Of a stretch of DNA of 53,920 nucleotides, positions 8,116 through 17,283 are shown piece after piece; position 1 is the first letter of the stretch; every line of letters begins with the position of its first letter. Source of the DNA: UBA11612 sp963976395 (GTDB lineage Bacteria; Pseudomonadota; Alphaproteobacteria; Rhodospirillales; Rhodospirillaceae); NCBI GenBank assembly GCA_963976395.1, contig CAXBLG010000016.1:1-53920 (forward strand), written 5' to 3'. Both the position numbers and the translations under genes were made by a program. The notes under the pieces are model-generated. The model saw only the letters and a list, made by a program, of their open reading frames with translations, did not search any database and was not told the DNA's origin.

Positions 8116-8901
8116 ATGGCAAAACCCTCTCATATGTCCTCTTTCCGCCCGCGTGGCGCTCGTGCGATGCGTGAGCCTTTGCGCGCCGGTAATTTTGGGC
8201 GTTTACCGTCGTTGCGTTTGCTGCCGGCGGTTATTGTGGCGACCTTGTGTATGCTCGGATTTCGTGTCCAAGTCGTAGTGCAAGATATCGCTGATGCGCG
8301 GACGACAACGGTACAGATGATGCCTTCCGTCGCCTTGGCGCAGAATGCTCCTGCCGCGCCTGAAGCTGCGCCTGAAGACGTGCCTGCGACGGAAATGACG
8401 GAGGGCACCGACATGGCCTCCGAAGAAATGGGTATGACCGGCGATGCGCCTTCGACCATGACTTTCGATCCCAGCACGTTGACCCAGGCCGAAATTGAAA
8501 CCCTGCAGCGACTTGCCGAGCGGCGTGATTTGATTGAGCAACGCGAGCGCGAGCTTGGGGTTAAGGAAGGCCTTTTGCGTGCAGCCGAAGGTCGTATCGA
8601 CGGTAAGATCGTTCAGCTTCAGGATCTTGAGCAGTCTATTGAAGGCTTGCTGGCCAAGTATGACGAGAAGAAACAGGGAGAGATCGAGCAGTTAGTCCGC
8701 ATTTATGGGGCGATGAAACCCAAGGACGCCGCGCGTATTTTTGACTCCCTTGAGATGCCGATCCTGCTCGCGGTCGTGCAAAGTATGAAGGAAAACAAAG
8801 TCGCCCCGATCCTGGCGGCCATGAATTCCGCTAAGGCCACGGCGCTGACCGAGGAAATGAGTGTCCGCCGGCAGGTTTCGTCCGCCGAACCGGCCTTATA
8901 A
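8116..8901 (+). CDS. MotE-like protein with MgtE-N-type C-terminal domain
   Basis: One membrane segment or uncleaved signal near residues 33-55, a low-complexity acidic spacer, a coiled coil (about 115-195: ETLQRLAERRDLIEQRERE and following), then a small helical domain YGAMKPKDAARIFDSLEMPILL, which resembles the N-terminal domain of MgtE transporters and FliG. This is the architecture of MotE, the periplasmic chaperone of the stator partner MotC in Sinorhizobium. 261 residues. Its place between the DUF6468 gene and two MotB-like genes supports a role in the motor. Confidence 0.75.
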   Translation: MAKPSHMSSFRPRGARAMREPLRAGNFGRLPSLRLLPAVIVATLCMLGFRVQVVVQDIADARTTTVQMMPSVALAQNAPAAPEAAPEDVPATEMTEGTDMASEEMGMTGDAPSTMTFDPSTLTQAEIETLQRLAERRDLIEQRERELGVKEGLLRAAEGRIDGKIVQLQDLEQSIEGLLAKYDEKKQGEIEQLVRIYGAMKPKDAARIFDSLEMPILLAVVQSMKENKVAPILAAMNSAKATALTEEMSVRRQVSSAEPAL

Positions 8902-9130
8902 ACCCCAGAATTTCCTAGTTTTCGGGCGATTTAACCGCTCGTTCACTGTTTCCCCATAGGCTTTCACAAAAGGTGTCGGCGGTATGTGCTGCCGGGGGTA
9001 ATAGTGTTTTGGCCAATATGTCCGATTTGAAACTTATGCACCGGCCTCGCGCGTTTAAGCGCGGATGCAACTTTGTTGTTTGCAGAGATGCAGCCGCCAT
9101 GGCTTTGCGGTTTACTGTTGGGGGCGAACG

Positions 9131-9922
9131 GTGAGCGAGACGTCTTCGAACGCGGCTTATGGATTGACGCGCGAAATGTCTGCGGCCGGCTATGGTTACG
9201 GCCCCAGCGTGGTCGTTGGTGCGGACGTGCCCGACGAGCGATCACCCGACGGTATTCTCATAACACTGCTCGCTTTGAATTTAATTTTGCTCGCGTTCTT
9301 TGTGGTGTTGAACGCAACGTCTTCATTTGATGCTGAACGCGTCCGTGCTGTCGCTGCCAGTGCGCGCACCAGCTTATTCTTTGATATCGATGAACGCGAG
9401 GAAGCCGAGGCTGTATCTTATCGTGGCACGTTGAGTAATTTTAGAGATTCAATCGCCGACCAGTTCGCTCCGGTTTTATCTCCGGTCTCGGGATCGGTTG
9501 TTCGCGCAGAAATTCGCATGGGCGATGATCGCGTTGAGGTGGATGTTCCCGTCACGGTTTTCTTCCGCAGCGACGGCACATTGTATTCACCGTTGCCGAC
9601 GCTGGACGGTCTTGCGGCAGTCATTGGAACGCCGCCCACCGGTTACCGCGCCGAACTGGCAGTGCGCGCAACAGCGCCTGCCACACCTCAAACGACGATG
9701 GTCGCTCGGGTCGCGACACTCGCCGACGACTTGGTTGCCAGAGGCATTCCCGCGACGGCCTTGTCCGCGGGATTGTTATCTGGAGCAGAAACTAGACCGG
9801 GCACTGACGAGCGCGTGCCGGTTCTACGGTTTTCGTTTTTTCTCCTAAATGCCGACGACGATGCATCTCACGCTTCGCGATTGGCGATGCCGGCCTCAGC
9901 GCGTGAAAGAGAGCGGCAATGA
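9131..9922 (+). CDS. MotB-like protein lacking the ion-binding aspartate
   Basis: The GTG start at 9131 is chosen because the upstream residues look like leader sequence; an ATG at 9065 would add 22 residues. 263 residues. One membrane segment (about 42-61: ILITLLALNLILLAFFVVLN) closely resembles that of the next gene, but alanine 48 stands where MotB has its essential aspartate; asparagine 50 is the only polar residue nearby. The periplasmic part (about 95-250) looks like a degenerate OmpA-type domain without the usual peptidoglycan motif. The stop overlaps the next start (ATGA). I infer a stator accessory or partner subunit rather than an ion channel. Confidence 0.65.
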   Translation: MSETSSNAAYGLTREMSAAGYGYGPSVVVGADVPDERSPDGILITLLALNLILLAFFVVLNATSSFDAERVRAVAASARTSLFFDIDEREEAEAVSYRGTLSNFRDSIADQFAPVLSPVSGSVVRAEIRMGDDRVEVDVPVTVFFRSDGTLYSPLPTLDGLAAVIGTPPTGYRAELAVRATAPATPQTTMVARVATLADDLVARGIPATALSAGLLSGAETRPGTDERVPVLRFSFFLLNADDDASHASRLAMPASARERERQ

Positions 9923-10611
9923 CCGCCCCGACTTCATCAGTGCCGCAACTGTACAACCCGGGCGCGTTGTCGCCGGCGCAACGGCGCTTGTGGATGGTCA
10001 CTTTTGTGGATTTAGCGACGTTATTGCTGGCGTTTTTCGTGCTTATGTTCTCGATGTCGAATGTCGAGCCAACCCGCTATCGTGCCCTGGCCAACGCCTT
10101 TAGCGCGGCATTCGGGCTTCCCGTGACCGATGGTTCGACTGCCAAGATCGAATTGCCGGAGATTTCGGCAATCCCCGGAGAAAATCTAAGTTACCTGGCG
10201 GCGGTGCTTAGCGCCACATTTGCACAGGTGCCGAGTTTAAGAGATGTGGAGTTCCACCTGACCTCTCAATACCTTAAACTGTCTTTGCCGGATCAAGATT
10301 TGTTTGTGTCGGGTGCGGGAGAGTTTCGATCCGAGGCTGCGGCCATGGTGTTCGATCTCGGCGGCGTGCTTAGCAACCTCAACAATGGTGTTGCGGTTGT
10401 CGGCAACGCGGCGATGAACCAAACCGGCGCGAAGGACGTGGATAAATGGACTCTTGCCATCACGCGTGCTCAGACGATGGCCACCGCGCTGAAGAAGGCC
10501 GGCTATGATCGCGAGATCACTGTATTTGGGCAGGGCGGATTTCCGACAGATGTTTCTGCGGCGCTGGGGCAAATCGATATCTTTATTATGCCCGAGAGGC
10601 CGCCGTCATGA
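9919..10611 (+). CDS. MotB-like flagellar stator protein
   Basis: 230 residues. The membrane segment FVDLATLLLAFFVLMFSMS (29-47) has the MotB pattern including aspartate 31, which carries the driving ion. The C-terminal domain (about 110-225) is OmpA-like but weak: WTLAITRAQTMATALKKAGY resembles the OmpA helix, whereas the peptidoglycan-binding motif is not obvious. It overlaps both neighbours by four bases, so the three genes are probably translationally coupled. No motA is in the window, so it may pair with a MotA encoded elsewhere. It could also belong to a specialised stator. Confidence 0.75.
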   Translation: MTAPTSSVPQLYNPGALSPAQRRLWMVTFVDLATLLLAFFVLMFSMSNVEPTRYRALANAFSAAFGLPVTDGSTAKIELPEISAIPGENLSYLAAVLSATFAQVPSLRDVEFHLTSQYLKLSLPDQDLFVSGAGEFRSEAAAMVFDLGGVLSNLNNGVAVVGNAAMNQTGAKDVDKWTLAITRAQTMATALKKAGYDREITVFGQGGFPTDVSAALGQIDIFIMPERPPS

Positions 10612-13600
10612 GGGTACGGGATATGTTGCGCGGTAACCGGCTTGCATGTATCGGCGCTATTGCGCTTGCGTTTGCAGGTTTTGGTGCGGCTCTTCCTGAA
10701 TTGGCGTGGGCGGACGACATTCGCGCGGCTGATCGCGACGACTTCGGGCGGCTTGTTTTTGAGTGGGATGAACCAGTCCGATATGCGGCTGAAGTTGTCG
10801 GCGGCACCCTGGTGGTGCAGTTCGAGCGGCCGGTGACCTCGGACATTGCTGCGTCTGCGCAAACGCTGACCTCTTATGTTGCCGAGGGGCGGTATGCACC
10901 CGACCGGCGCAGTATCTTCTTACCGCTTCGGCCCGGCGTGACGATGCGGACGTTTACCGTCCGAAATGCAGTCATTGTAGACCTTGTCAAATCTTCGCAG
11001 ACCGCCAATGCGCCTCAACCACTGACGCCCCAGGCGACGCCGTCGCCGTCGGCCCCGACTACTGCGACAACGCCTCCGTTAGGTACGCCGAACATTCCTG
11101 TCAGAACAGGCCAGCATCCGGATTACTTTCGTCTTGCTTTTGATTGGCCTTCGCAGACCGCCTACAGAGTTGAACGGCGCGGCGACGCTGTGGCAGTGAT
11201 TTTCGCCCGGCCGGCATCTGTTAATGCGGCAGCCCTCAACCAACGTTTGCCTGAAGCGAACCGCGGCGCATCGGTCAGCGCAACCGGCAACGAGACGGTC
11301 GTGACGCTCCCTCTATCTGCCCAAAAGTCCACACGCGATTTTACCAGCGGCAACACGATTGTAGTCGATCTTCTCGATACGCCCCCGGTCGCAACGCCGG
11401 CTTCTCCGCAGCAAGCGGCGGCGGCTCCGAGGTCTGTACAAGAAACGCCGCCCGTTGAGCAGACACCCGCGGCACCCGCTTCACCTACAGTACCGGCACC
11501 AAGGCCATTGACTGGGTCTGCCGCTGCTGCGGTGGCACTTACCGATATTCCTCGCGAAGAAACACAAATAGATGCCGCAGGCCAGCGCGTGACCCGCGCG
11601 GCCGTCACCGACGATGCTACGGTAGACCCGCTAACAGCACGCCCTGCTGAAGTCAGCCTGACCATCCCGTGGACTGAACCTGCCGCTGCGGCCGTTTTCC
11701 GCCGCGCCGAGTATCTATGGGTGGTGTTCGACCGGTACAAGCAAGTGGATGTGCAACGTCTTGCGACCCAAGGCGCGCCTTACATCACGTTTGTTGAGCA
11801 ACTGCCGTACCGGAACAATACTATTTTGCGCATGGTCACTCGTCCGGATGTTAATCCGACAACGCGCCGCGACGGGCTGAATTGGATTTTGGATTTCCGC
11901 TCCATGCCGATGCGCCCGACCCGGGCGATCGAGATCAATGCTCAGATAGACCGTCCGTCGCCGAATCTTTATCTGCCAGTGACCGAAGGCGGGCGGACCG
12001 TTGCCGTGGAAGATCCGGAAGTGGGCGACTATCTTCTTGTCGTTCCGGTGATCCCACTGAGTTACGGGGTGTACCCCGAGCGCAGCTTTACGGATTTGGA
12101 CATGCCGGTCACTGCACAGGGCGTTGTCGTCATTCCAAAGAGTGACGGCGTCCGCGCGCAGGCTCTTCGGGCCGGTATCGAGATTGAGGTCGATGGCGGT
12201 ATGGCGCTCTCAAGGGCCTTAGCCGACGTGAGTAATACACTCGGCGGCGATACGGGGATGCAGCGGATTTTGAATATTGCCGATTGGCAGATCGGCGAAG
12301 CGGCAAATTACATCCGCAACAAACAAGCGCTGCAATTTGCTCTAGGTGATCAGCGGCCCGAAGTGCGCGAGGAAGCCCGCTTCCGTCTTGCTCGCTTTGA
12401 ATTTGTCAACGAACGCTATCCGGAAACCCTCGGCATGTTGCGGGTGATGGCCAGTGAAGAGTCCGACATCGAAAACACGGCGGCCTTCCGTGCGCTTAGG
12501 GGTGCCGCCAACACGATGATGCTGCGCTACGAAGAAGCAGCTGAAGACTTTAATCATTTCACACTTGCAAACGAAGACGATGCGCGGTTTTGGCTAGCGG
12601 CTGCACGGGCAAAAATGAACGATCCCGGCGCTCAGGCGCAAGTGATGATCCAGACGGGTTCGTTGATAAGATCCTATCCGCGCCGCGTGAAAATTCCCTT
12701 GGCCTTGACCGGCGTCGAAGCGGCCATTGCCGCCGGAGACGATTTTGGCGCGCAGGGATTTCTTGATCTTATTCGCCGCGAGAGTCCGACTCCAACGGAA
12801 CAGGCCGCCATCAACTATATGGACGGCAAATTGAACGAAAAAATCGGCGAGCTGCAAGTCGCATTGCAGCAATATCGCAAGGCCGAAAATAGCGGAAGTC
12901 TGCTGTATCAGGTTTTAGGTCAACGCGACCGGATGGAACTGGAAAATAGGCTTGGCACGCTCCCCACCAAGGATCTTGTCGAAGGACTTGAGCAATTGCG
13001 CTACCGCTGGCGCGGTGACGAAATCGAGTTCGATGTGCTGATGCGTCTTGCCGATCTGTATATTGAACAACGCGATTATGGAACGGCCTTGCGGCGACTC
13101 AAGATCACGACAGCGTATTTCAACAATGAGCCAAGGGTGGACGAAGCCGCCGACAAAATGGCGAACGTCTATAAAGAACTTTATCTAAATGGCGCTGCGG
13201 ACGAGCTTTCACCCGTAACCGCCATTGCGTTGTTTCAAGAGTTCCGGTCTTTAGTGCCGCCCGGCGAAGAAGGCGATGAAATGATCCGCAGGCTGGCCGA
13301 CAGGCTGGTCGCAGTAGATTTACTGCCTCAGGCGGCTCTTTTGCTGGAGCGGCAAATCCAATTCCGGGTGACCGGTGTTGATCGTGCGCGTATCGGTGCG
13401 CGCCTTGCTCTGGTTTATCTGCTCAACAGGCAGCCCGAACAGGCGATCGACACACTTCGCGATACCCAGAACCCGGAAAGTAGCCGCGAATTAAACGCGC
13501 AACGCCGCCGATTGGAGGCGCGGGCCTTGACCGATCTCAATAAGGTTGATGAAGCAATTTTATTGCTCGGGACTGATACAACGCCGGAAACACGGCAGCT

Positions 13601-13967
13601 GCGCGCCGAGATTTATTGGCGGGCCGAGGATTGGACCAACGCCGCACGCGCGATATCGGAATTGGTTCCTGAACCGGATGCGGGTGCTTTGAGCGACGCA
13701 GACGCGCGCCTTGTTCTTGACTGGGCGACGGCTCTGACCCTCGCGGCTGATGAACGCACTCTCGTGCGTGTGCGTCAGCGCTATACCGGGCCCATGGCCA
13801 GCACGGCCTACCGCGATGCGTTTACACTGATTACGACACCCCGTGAACGCGGTATTATGGACATAGCTTCGGTCCGTCAACAAATTGAACAAGCCGAAGA
13901 CTTTCAGTCCTTCATGGTGGACTATAAGGACATGCTTGGTGAGAATGAGTTATCCGCGATCAACTAG
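10608..13967 (+). CDS. large periplasmic AMIN-like / TPR protein of the motor operon
   Basis: 1119 residues with a signal peptide (about 1-35, ending AWADD). Three beta-rich segments share one pattern and look like AMIN-type domains: about 46-126 (RLVFEWDEPV, LVVQFERPV, VIVDLV), 171-256 (RLAFDWPSQ, VAVIFARPA, IVVDLL) and 347-432 (LTIPWTEP, LWVVFDRY, WILDF). Proline/threonine/alanine-rich linkers (131-166, 259-305) separate them. From about 550 to 1080 the protein is helical with TPR-like repeats (RFRLARFEFVNERYPETL, LADLYIEQRDYGTALRRL, YLLNRQPEQAIDTL). It is translationally coupled to the MotB-like gene before it. I infer a periplasmic scaffold linking stator, peptidoglycan and perhaps the outer membrane; function unproven. 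Confidence 0.65.
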   Translation: MRVRDMLRGNRLACIGAIALAFAGFGAALPELAWADDIRAADRDDFGRLVFEWDEPVRYAAEVVGGTLVVQFERPVTSDIAASAQTLTSYVAEGRYAPDRRSIFLPLRPGVTMRTFTVRNAVIVDLVKSSQTANAPQPLTPQATPSPSAPTTATTPPLGTPNIPVRTGQHPDYFRLAFDWPSQTAYRVERRGDAVAVIFARPASVNAAALNQRLPEANRGASVSATGNETVVTLPLSAQKSTRDFTSGNTIVVDLLDTPPVATPASPQQAAAAPRSVQETPPVEQTPAAPASPTVPAPRPLTGSAAAAVALTDIPREETQIDAAGQRVTRAAVTDDATVDPLTARPAEVSLTIPWTEPAAAAVFRRAEYLWVVFDRYKQVDVQRLATQGAPYITFVEQLPYRNNTILRMVTRPDVNPTTRRDGLNWILDFRSMPMRPTRAIEINAQIDRPSPNLYLPVTEGGRTVAVEDPEVGDYLLVVPVIPLSYGVYPERSFTDLDMPVTAQGVVVIPKSDGVRAQALRAGIEIEVDGGMALSRALADVSNTLGGDTGMQRILNIADWQIGEAANYIRNKQALQFALGDQRPEVREEARFRLARFEFVNERYPETLGMLRVMASEESDIENTAAFRALRGAANTMMLRYEEAAEDFNHFTLANEDDARFWLAAARAKMNDPGAQAQVMIQTGSLIRSYPRRVKIPLALTGVEAAIAAGDDFGAQGFLDLIRRESPTPTEQAAINYMDGKLNEKIGELQVALQQYRKAENSGSLLYQVLGQRDRMELENRLGTLPTKDLVEGLEQLRYRWRGDEIEFDVLMRLADLYIEQRDYGTALRRLKITTAYFNNEPRVDEAADKMANVYKELYLNGAADELSPVTAIALFQEFRSLVPPGEEGDEMIRRLADRLVAVDLLPQAALLLERQIQFRVTGVDRARIGARLALVYLLNRQPEQAIDTLRDTQNPESSRELNAQRRRLEARALTDLNKVDEAILLLGTDTTPETRQLRAEIYWRAEDWTNAARAISELVPEPDAGALSDADARLVLDWATALTLAADERTLVRVRQRYTGPMASTAYRDAFTLITTPRERGIMDIASVRQQIEQAEDFQSFMVDYKDMLGENELSAIN

Positions 13968-15252
13968 TTCAGCCGGCTTTTTCAAACGCATTCTTTTTCT
14001 TAGGCCGTTTACTCTTCTGGCCATCGTTGGCGCTTTCACCATGGCATCGCAGAATGCCGTTGCTTTGGTGTTATCAGACTCCGTAACCGTTAAAGGTTTT
14101 GTGGAAGGGCGCGTTGCTTTGACGGACGGGCCGCTCGGTTGGGAACACCGCGGTCTCGGTAAGACACGATTTGGCGGCGACGGCGGCCAACGAACTATTG
14201 TGCATACGGAAGCTGCGGCAGTCGTTACCGCCGACATCAACTGGGACTGGACGCTTTTTATCAATGTATCGGCGGACCCGGGTCGGGAGCGCAATCCGGT
14301 GGATTTCGTTGAAGCTTTCGTTCGGTACAAACCGGCACCCAGCGGACCGACCACGTTCAGCGCTCGTCTTGGTGCGTTTTTTCCGCCGATCTCTTTTGAG
14401 AACACAAGCCTGGCCTGGACCAGCCCCTTCACTATTTCGTCGTCGGCGATCAACACCTGGGTGGGCGAGGAACTGCGCACCCTCGGTAGTGAAGGCACGG
14501 TGACTCATCGGTTTGGCGGCAGCGAAATCTCGGCGACAGGTGCCGTATTCACGGCCAATGATCCTGCGGGGTCGTTGCTGGCCTGGCGCGGCTGGGCCGT
14601 GAGCGACCGCGAAGCAGGCATATTCGAACGTCTTCCTCTTGCGCCAGTGCGGATTATCGAGCCCAGCGGTTCGGCGCCGCAGCAAGCGCCGTGGGTGGAG
14701 CCGGTCCACGAGATCGACGGGCGGCCGGGCGTATATGGTGCCATCGAAGCGCGGTCGCCTAGTCTGGGGACGGTGCGGGTTATGGTTTACGACAATCTTG
14801 CCCGCAAGACAGCTTTTGATGGAGATCAATACGCATGGCATACGCGCTTTGTCAGTATCGGCGGTCGCTCTGTGTTGCCGGGCGATATTGATCTGGTTGT
14901 GCAGGGCATGATCGGCGACACGGTTATGGGTCTTACCTCAACGGGTCAGTCTCTCGTAGATGTTGATTTTGCTGCGGCGTTTCTTCTTCTTAGCCGTTCT
15001 TGGAATCAGCACCGATTGTCTCTACGGGCCGAGTATTTCGAAACCGTGGACCGCGACCTGGCAGTGGACGACGATAACGACGAACATGGAAACAGTTTAA
15101 CGCTGGCCTATGTATTTTATCCCACCGAGCGCCAACGCCTTACTGTCGAAGTGCTGAGTTCCTTTTCGCAGAGGCCGGAACGCGAATTTCTCGGTATCCC
15201 CAACAAATTCCATGAAACCCAAGCACAGGTAAGTTACCGGTTCTTTTTCTAA
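13945..15252 (+). CDS. probable outer-membrane beta-barrel protein
   Basis: 435 residues if it starts at the ATG at 13945 (GGTGAGA upstream); an ATG at 13885 would overlap the previous gene by 83 bases. Signal peptide to about residue 40 (ending NAVA). The rest alternates short hydrophobic and polar stretches, with many aromatic residues and glycines, and the chain ends in YRFFF, a typical outer-membrane insertion signal. I do not recognise the family. It overlaps the TPR gene by 23 bases and so belongs to the same transcription unit; an outer-membrane partner of the motor complex is a reasonable guess. Confidence 0.6.
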   Translation: MSYPRSTSSAGFFKRILFLRPFTLLAIVGAFTMASQNAVALVLSDSVTVKGFVEGRVALTDGPLGWEHRGLGKTRFGGDGGQRTIVHTEAAAVVTADINWDWTLFINVSADPGRERNPVDFVEAFVRYKPAPSGPTTFSARLGAFFPPISFENTSLAWTSPFTISSSAINTWVGEELRTLGSEGTVTHRFGGSEISATGAVFTANDPAGSLLAWRGWAVSDREAGIFERLPLAPVRIIEPSGSAPQQAPWVEPVHEIDGRPGVYGAIEARSPSLGTVRVMVYDNLARKTAFDGDQYAWHTRFVSIGGRSVLPGDIDLVVQGMIGDTVMGLTSTGQSLVDVDFAAAFLLLSRSWNQHRLSLRAEYFETVDRDLAVDDDNDEHGNSLTLAYVFYPTERQRLTVEVLSSFSQRPEREFLGIPNKFHETQAQVSYRFFF

Positions 15253-15264
15253 TGAGGAGCGCGG

Positions 15265-15699
15265 CTACTTAGCGGGTTGATCGCGGATCGCCATAGTCAG
15301 GCGCGAGATGCACACCAGCTTTTCCTGTGGATCGCGAATTTCGATACTCCAAACATGGCTTGTTTTGCCGATGTAATAGGGGCGCGCGGTGCCGGTGACG
15401 AGTCCGTCACGTATGCCGCGAATGTGGTTGGCATTGATTTCCTGCCCCACGCAAAACTGTTTGGTATCGTCGATGATCAGCAATGCGGCGAAGCTGCCCA
15501 GGGTTTCGGCCAGAGCGACGGACGCGCCGCCGTGCAGAAGGCCGTAGGGCTGGTGGGTGCGTTTGTCCACGGGCATGGTGCCGCGAATGTAATCCGGGCC
15601 GATTTCGGTAATGCGGATATCCAGTTGTTCCATCATCGTGTTCGGAAAATGATGGGTGATCTCATCTAGCTGAACCGTTTTGAACCAAATCGATTTCAT
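15265..15699 (-). CDS. hotdog-fold acyl-CoA thioesterase (PaaI/YdiI type)
   Basis: 144 residues. The motif GLLHGGASVALAETLGS (about 53-69) is the catalytic helix of the YdiI/MenI-like branch of hotdog thioesterases, which hydrolyse acyl- or aryl-CoA. The downstream strands (GQEINANHIRGIRDG, VTGTARPYYIGKTSHVWSIEI) fit the same fold. The real substrate cannot be told from sequence. An AGGA ribosome site precedes the start. It lies behind the acetate permease genes on the same strand, so a role in acyl-CoA turnover is plausible. Confidence 0.85.
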   Translation of the reverse strand: MKSIWFKTVQLDEITHHFPNTMMEQLDIRITEIGPDYIRGTMPVDKRTHQPYGLLHGGASVALAETLGSFAALLIIDDTKQFCVGQEINANHIRGIRDGLVTGTARPYYIGKTSHVWSIEIRDPQEKLVCISRLTMAIRDQPAK

Positions 15700-15735
15700 G
15701 GCTTCCTGCTGTTATATTTGAAAAGAGGGCGTTGA

Positions 15736-17283
15736 TTAATCTGCCGCACCGCCGAGGATCATTCGCTTTTCCATTCCATCGTAGGCGGAGAGGGCCTCTG
15801 GCTCGGGTTTTATCAGTGATACGATAATGCCCACCGCAAAGGCCAACGGAATAGTGACCAGCGCCGGGTTCTTCAAGGGAAACCAAGCGTCGGCCTGGCC
15901 AAGAATATCAACCTGTATGGTCGGCGAGAGATAGATAAAGAGGAGGCTGGTGACCGTTCCGACAATGATCGAGGCGACCATGCCGTTTGTTGTGGAGCGC
16001 CGCCAGAAGATGGCGAGCACCAGTGCCGGAAAGTTTCCGCTGGCCGCCACTGCAAAGGCGAGGCCCACCATAAAGGCGACATTCTGACCCTTGAAGGCGA
16101 TGCCGAGCAGAATGGCAACTACGCCCAGGACCACTGTTGCGGCTCGTGCGACTTTTAATTGTTCTCCGTGGTCTGCGTGTCCTTTACGGACGACAGACAC
16201 CCATAGATCGTGACTGAGAGCGGCGGCGCCGGATAACGTGAGGCCGGCCACCACCGCAAGAATGGTTGCAAAGGCGACGGCAGCGATAAATCCAAGCAGA
16301 CCTGTGCCGCCGATGGCTTCGGCGAGCAGGGGCGCTGCCATGTTGCCGCCGGCGTCGACACTGGTAATGGCATCGCGCCCGACCAGCACCATCGCGCCAA
16401 AACCTAAGATAAAGGTCAGCAGATAGAAAAAGCCGATGAGCCCGGTCGCCCAAAACACCGACTGCCGCGCTGCTTTCGCGTCGGGCACCGTGTAAAAGCG
16501 CATGAGTACATGGGGCAGACCTGCGGTGCCGAACATGAGGGCCAGTCCTAGCGAGACCGCTTCCCAGGGACTGGTGATCAGGGCGCCCGGGGCTAGTACG
16601 CCTTCACCGTATTTCTCTTGCGCGGCGGCAAATAACTCCACCGGATTCATATTGAATTGTATCAGCACGAGAACCGACATCAATGTCGCTCCGCCGAGCA
16701 GGAGGCCGGCTTTGACGATCTGTACCCAGGTGGTGGCGATCATGCCGCCGAACAGCACATAGGCGAGCATCACCGCGCCGACGATAACCACGGCAGCTTC
16801 ATAGGAAAGACCGAACATCAATCGGATTAAATTGCCGGCGCCCACCATTTGCGCGATGAGATAGAAAGCAACCACAGCCAAGGTGCCTATCGCGGCGGCT
16901 ACACGCACCGGCGTCTGCCGCATGCGGTAAGACACAACGTCGGCAAAAGTGTACTTGCCGAGATTGCGCAGGGGTTCCGCGATCAAAAACAAAATCACCG
17001 GCCAGCCGACAAGCCAGCCGGTCGAGTAGATCAGCCCGTCGAATCCGGACAAAGAGACCAGTCCGGCAATGCCGAGAAAGCTGGCCGCGCTCATGTAGTC
17101 GCCGGCGAGCGCAAAGCCGTTCTGGCGGCCGGAGATGTTACGCCCGGCAGCGAAGAACTCTTCGGTGGTCTTGGTTTTGCGTGCTGCCCAATAGGTGATG
17201 GCGAGGGTGAGTGCGACAAAGATAAAAAAGAAGGCGATAGCCGTGATGTTCGGCTCGCCGATACTTGAACTTGCGCCGGTCAT
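15736..17283 (-). CDS. actP: cation/acetate symporter ActP
   Basis: Sodium:solute symporter family, 515 residues, about 13 membrane segments. Typical ActP stretches: TEEFFAAGRNISGRQNGFALAGDYMSAASFLGI (broken here into TEEFFAAGRNISG and GDYMSAASFLGI), GLPHVLMRFYTVPDAKAAR, and LSHDLWVSVVRKG. It takes up acetate and other short monocarboxylates. The start codon overlaps the stop of the DUF485 gene (ATGA). The pair DUF485-actP is standard (yjcH-actP). Confidence 0.93.
   Translation of the reverse strand: MTGASSSIGEPNITAIAFFFIFVALTLAITYWAARKTKTTEEFFAAGRNISGRQNGFALAGDYMSAASFLGIAGLVSLSGFDGLIYSTGWLVGWPVILFLIAEPLRNLGKYTFADVVSYRMRQTPVRVAAAIGTLAVVAFYLIAQMVGAGNLIRLMFGLSYEAAVVIVGAVMLAYVLFGGMIATTWVQIVKAGLLLGGATLMSVLVLIQFNMNPVELFAAAQEKYGEGVLAPGALITSPWEAVSLGLALMFGTAGLPHVLMRFYTVPDAKAARQSVFWATGLIGFFYLLTFILGFGAMVLVGRDAITSVDAGGNMAAPLLAEAIGGTGLLGFIAAVAFATILAVVAGLTLSGAAALSHDLWVSVVRKGHADHGEQLKVARAATVVLGVVAILLGIAFKGQNVAFMVGLAFAVAASGNFPALVLAIFWRRSTTNGMVASIIVGTVTSLLFIYLSPTIQVDILGQADAWFPLKNPALVTIPLAFAVGIIVSLIKPEPEALSAYDGMEKRMILGGAAD

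Noticed and set aside
11162..11740. 192-residue minus-strand reading frame inside the AMIN-like/TPR gene
   Set aside because: Composition (Ala, Gly, Ser, Val) mirrors the proline/threonine-rich linkers of the sense gene.
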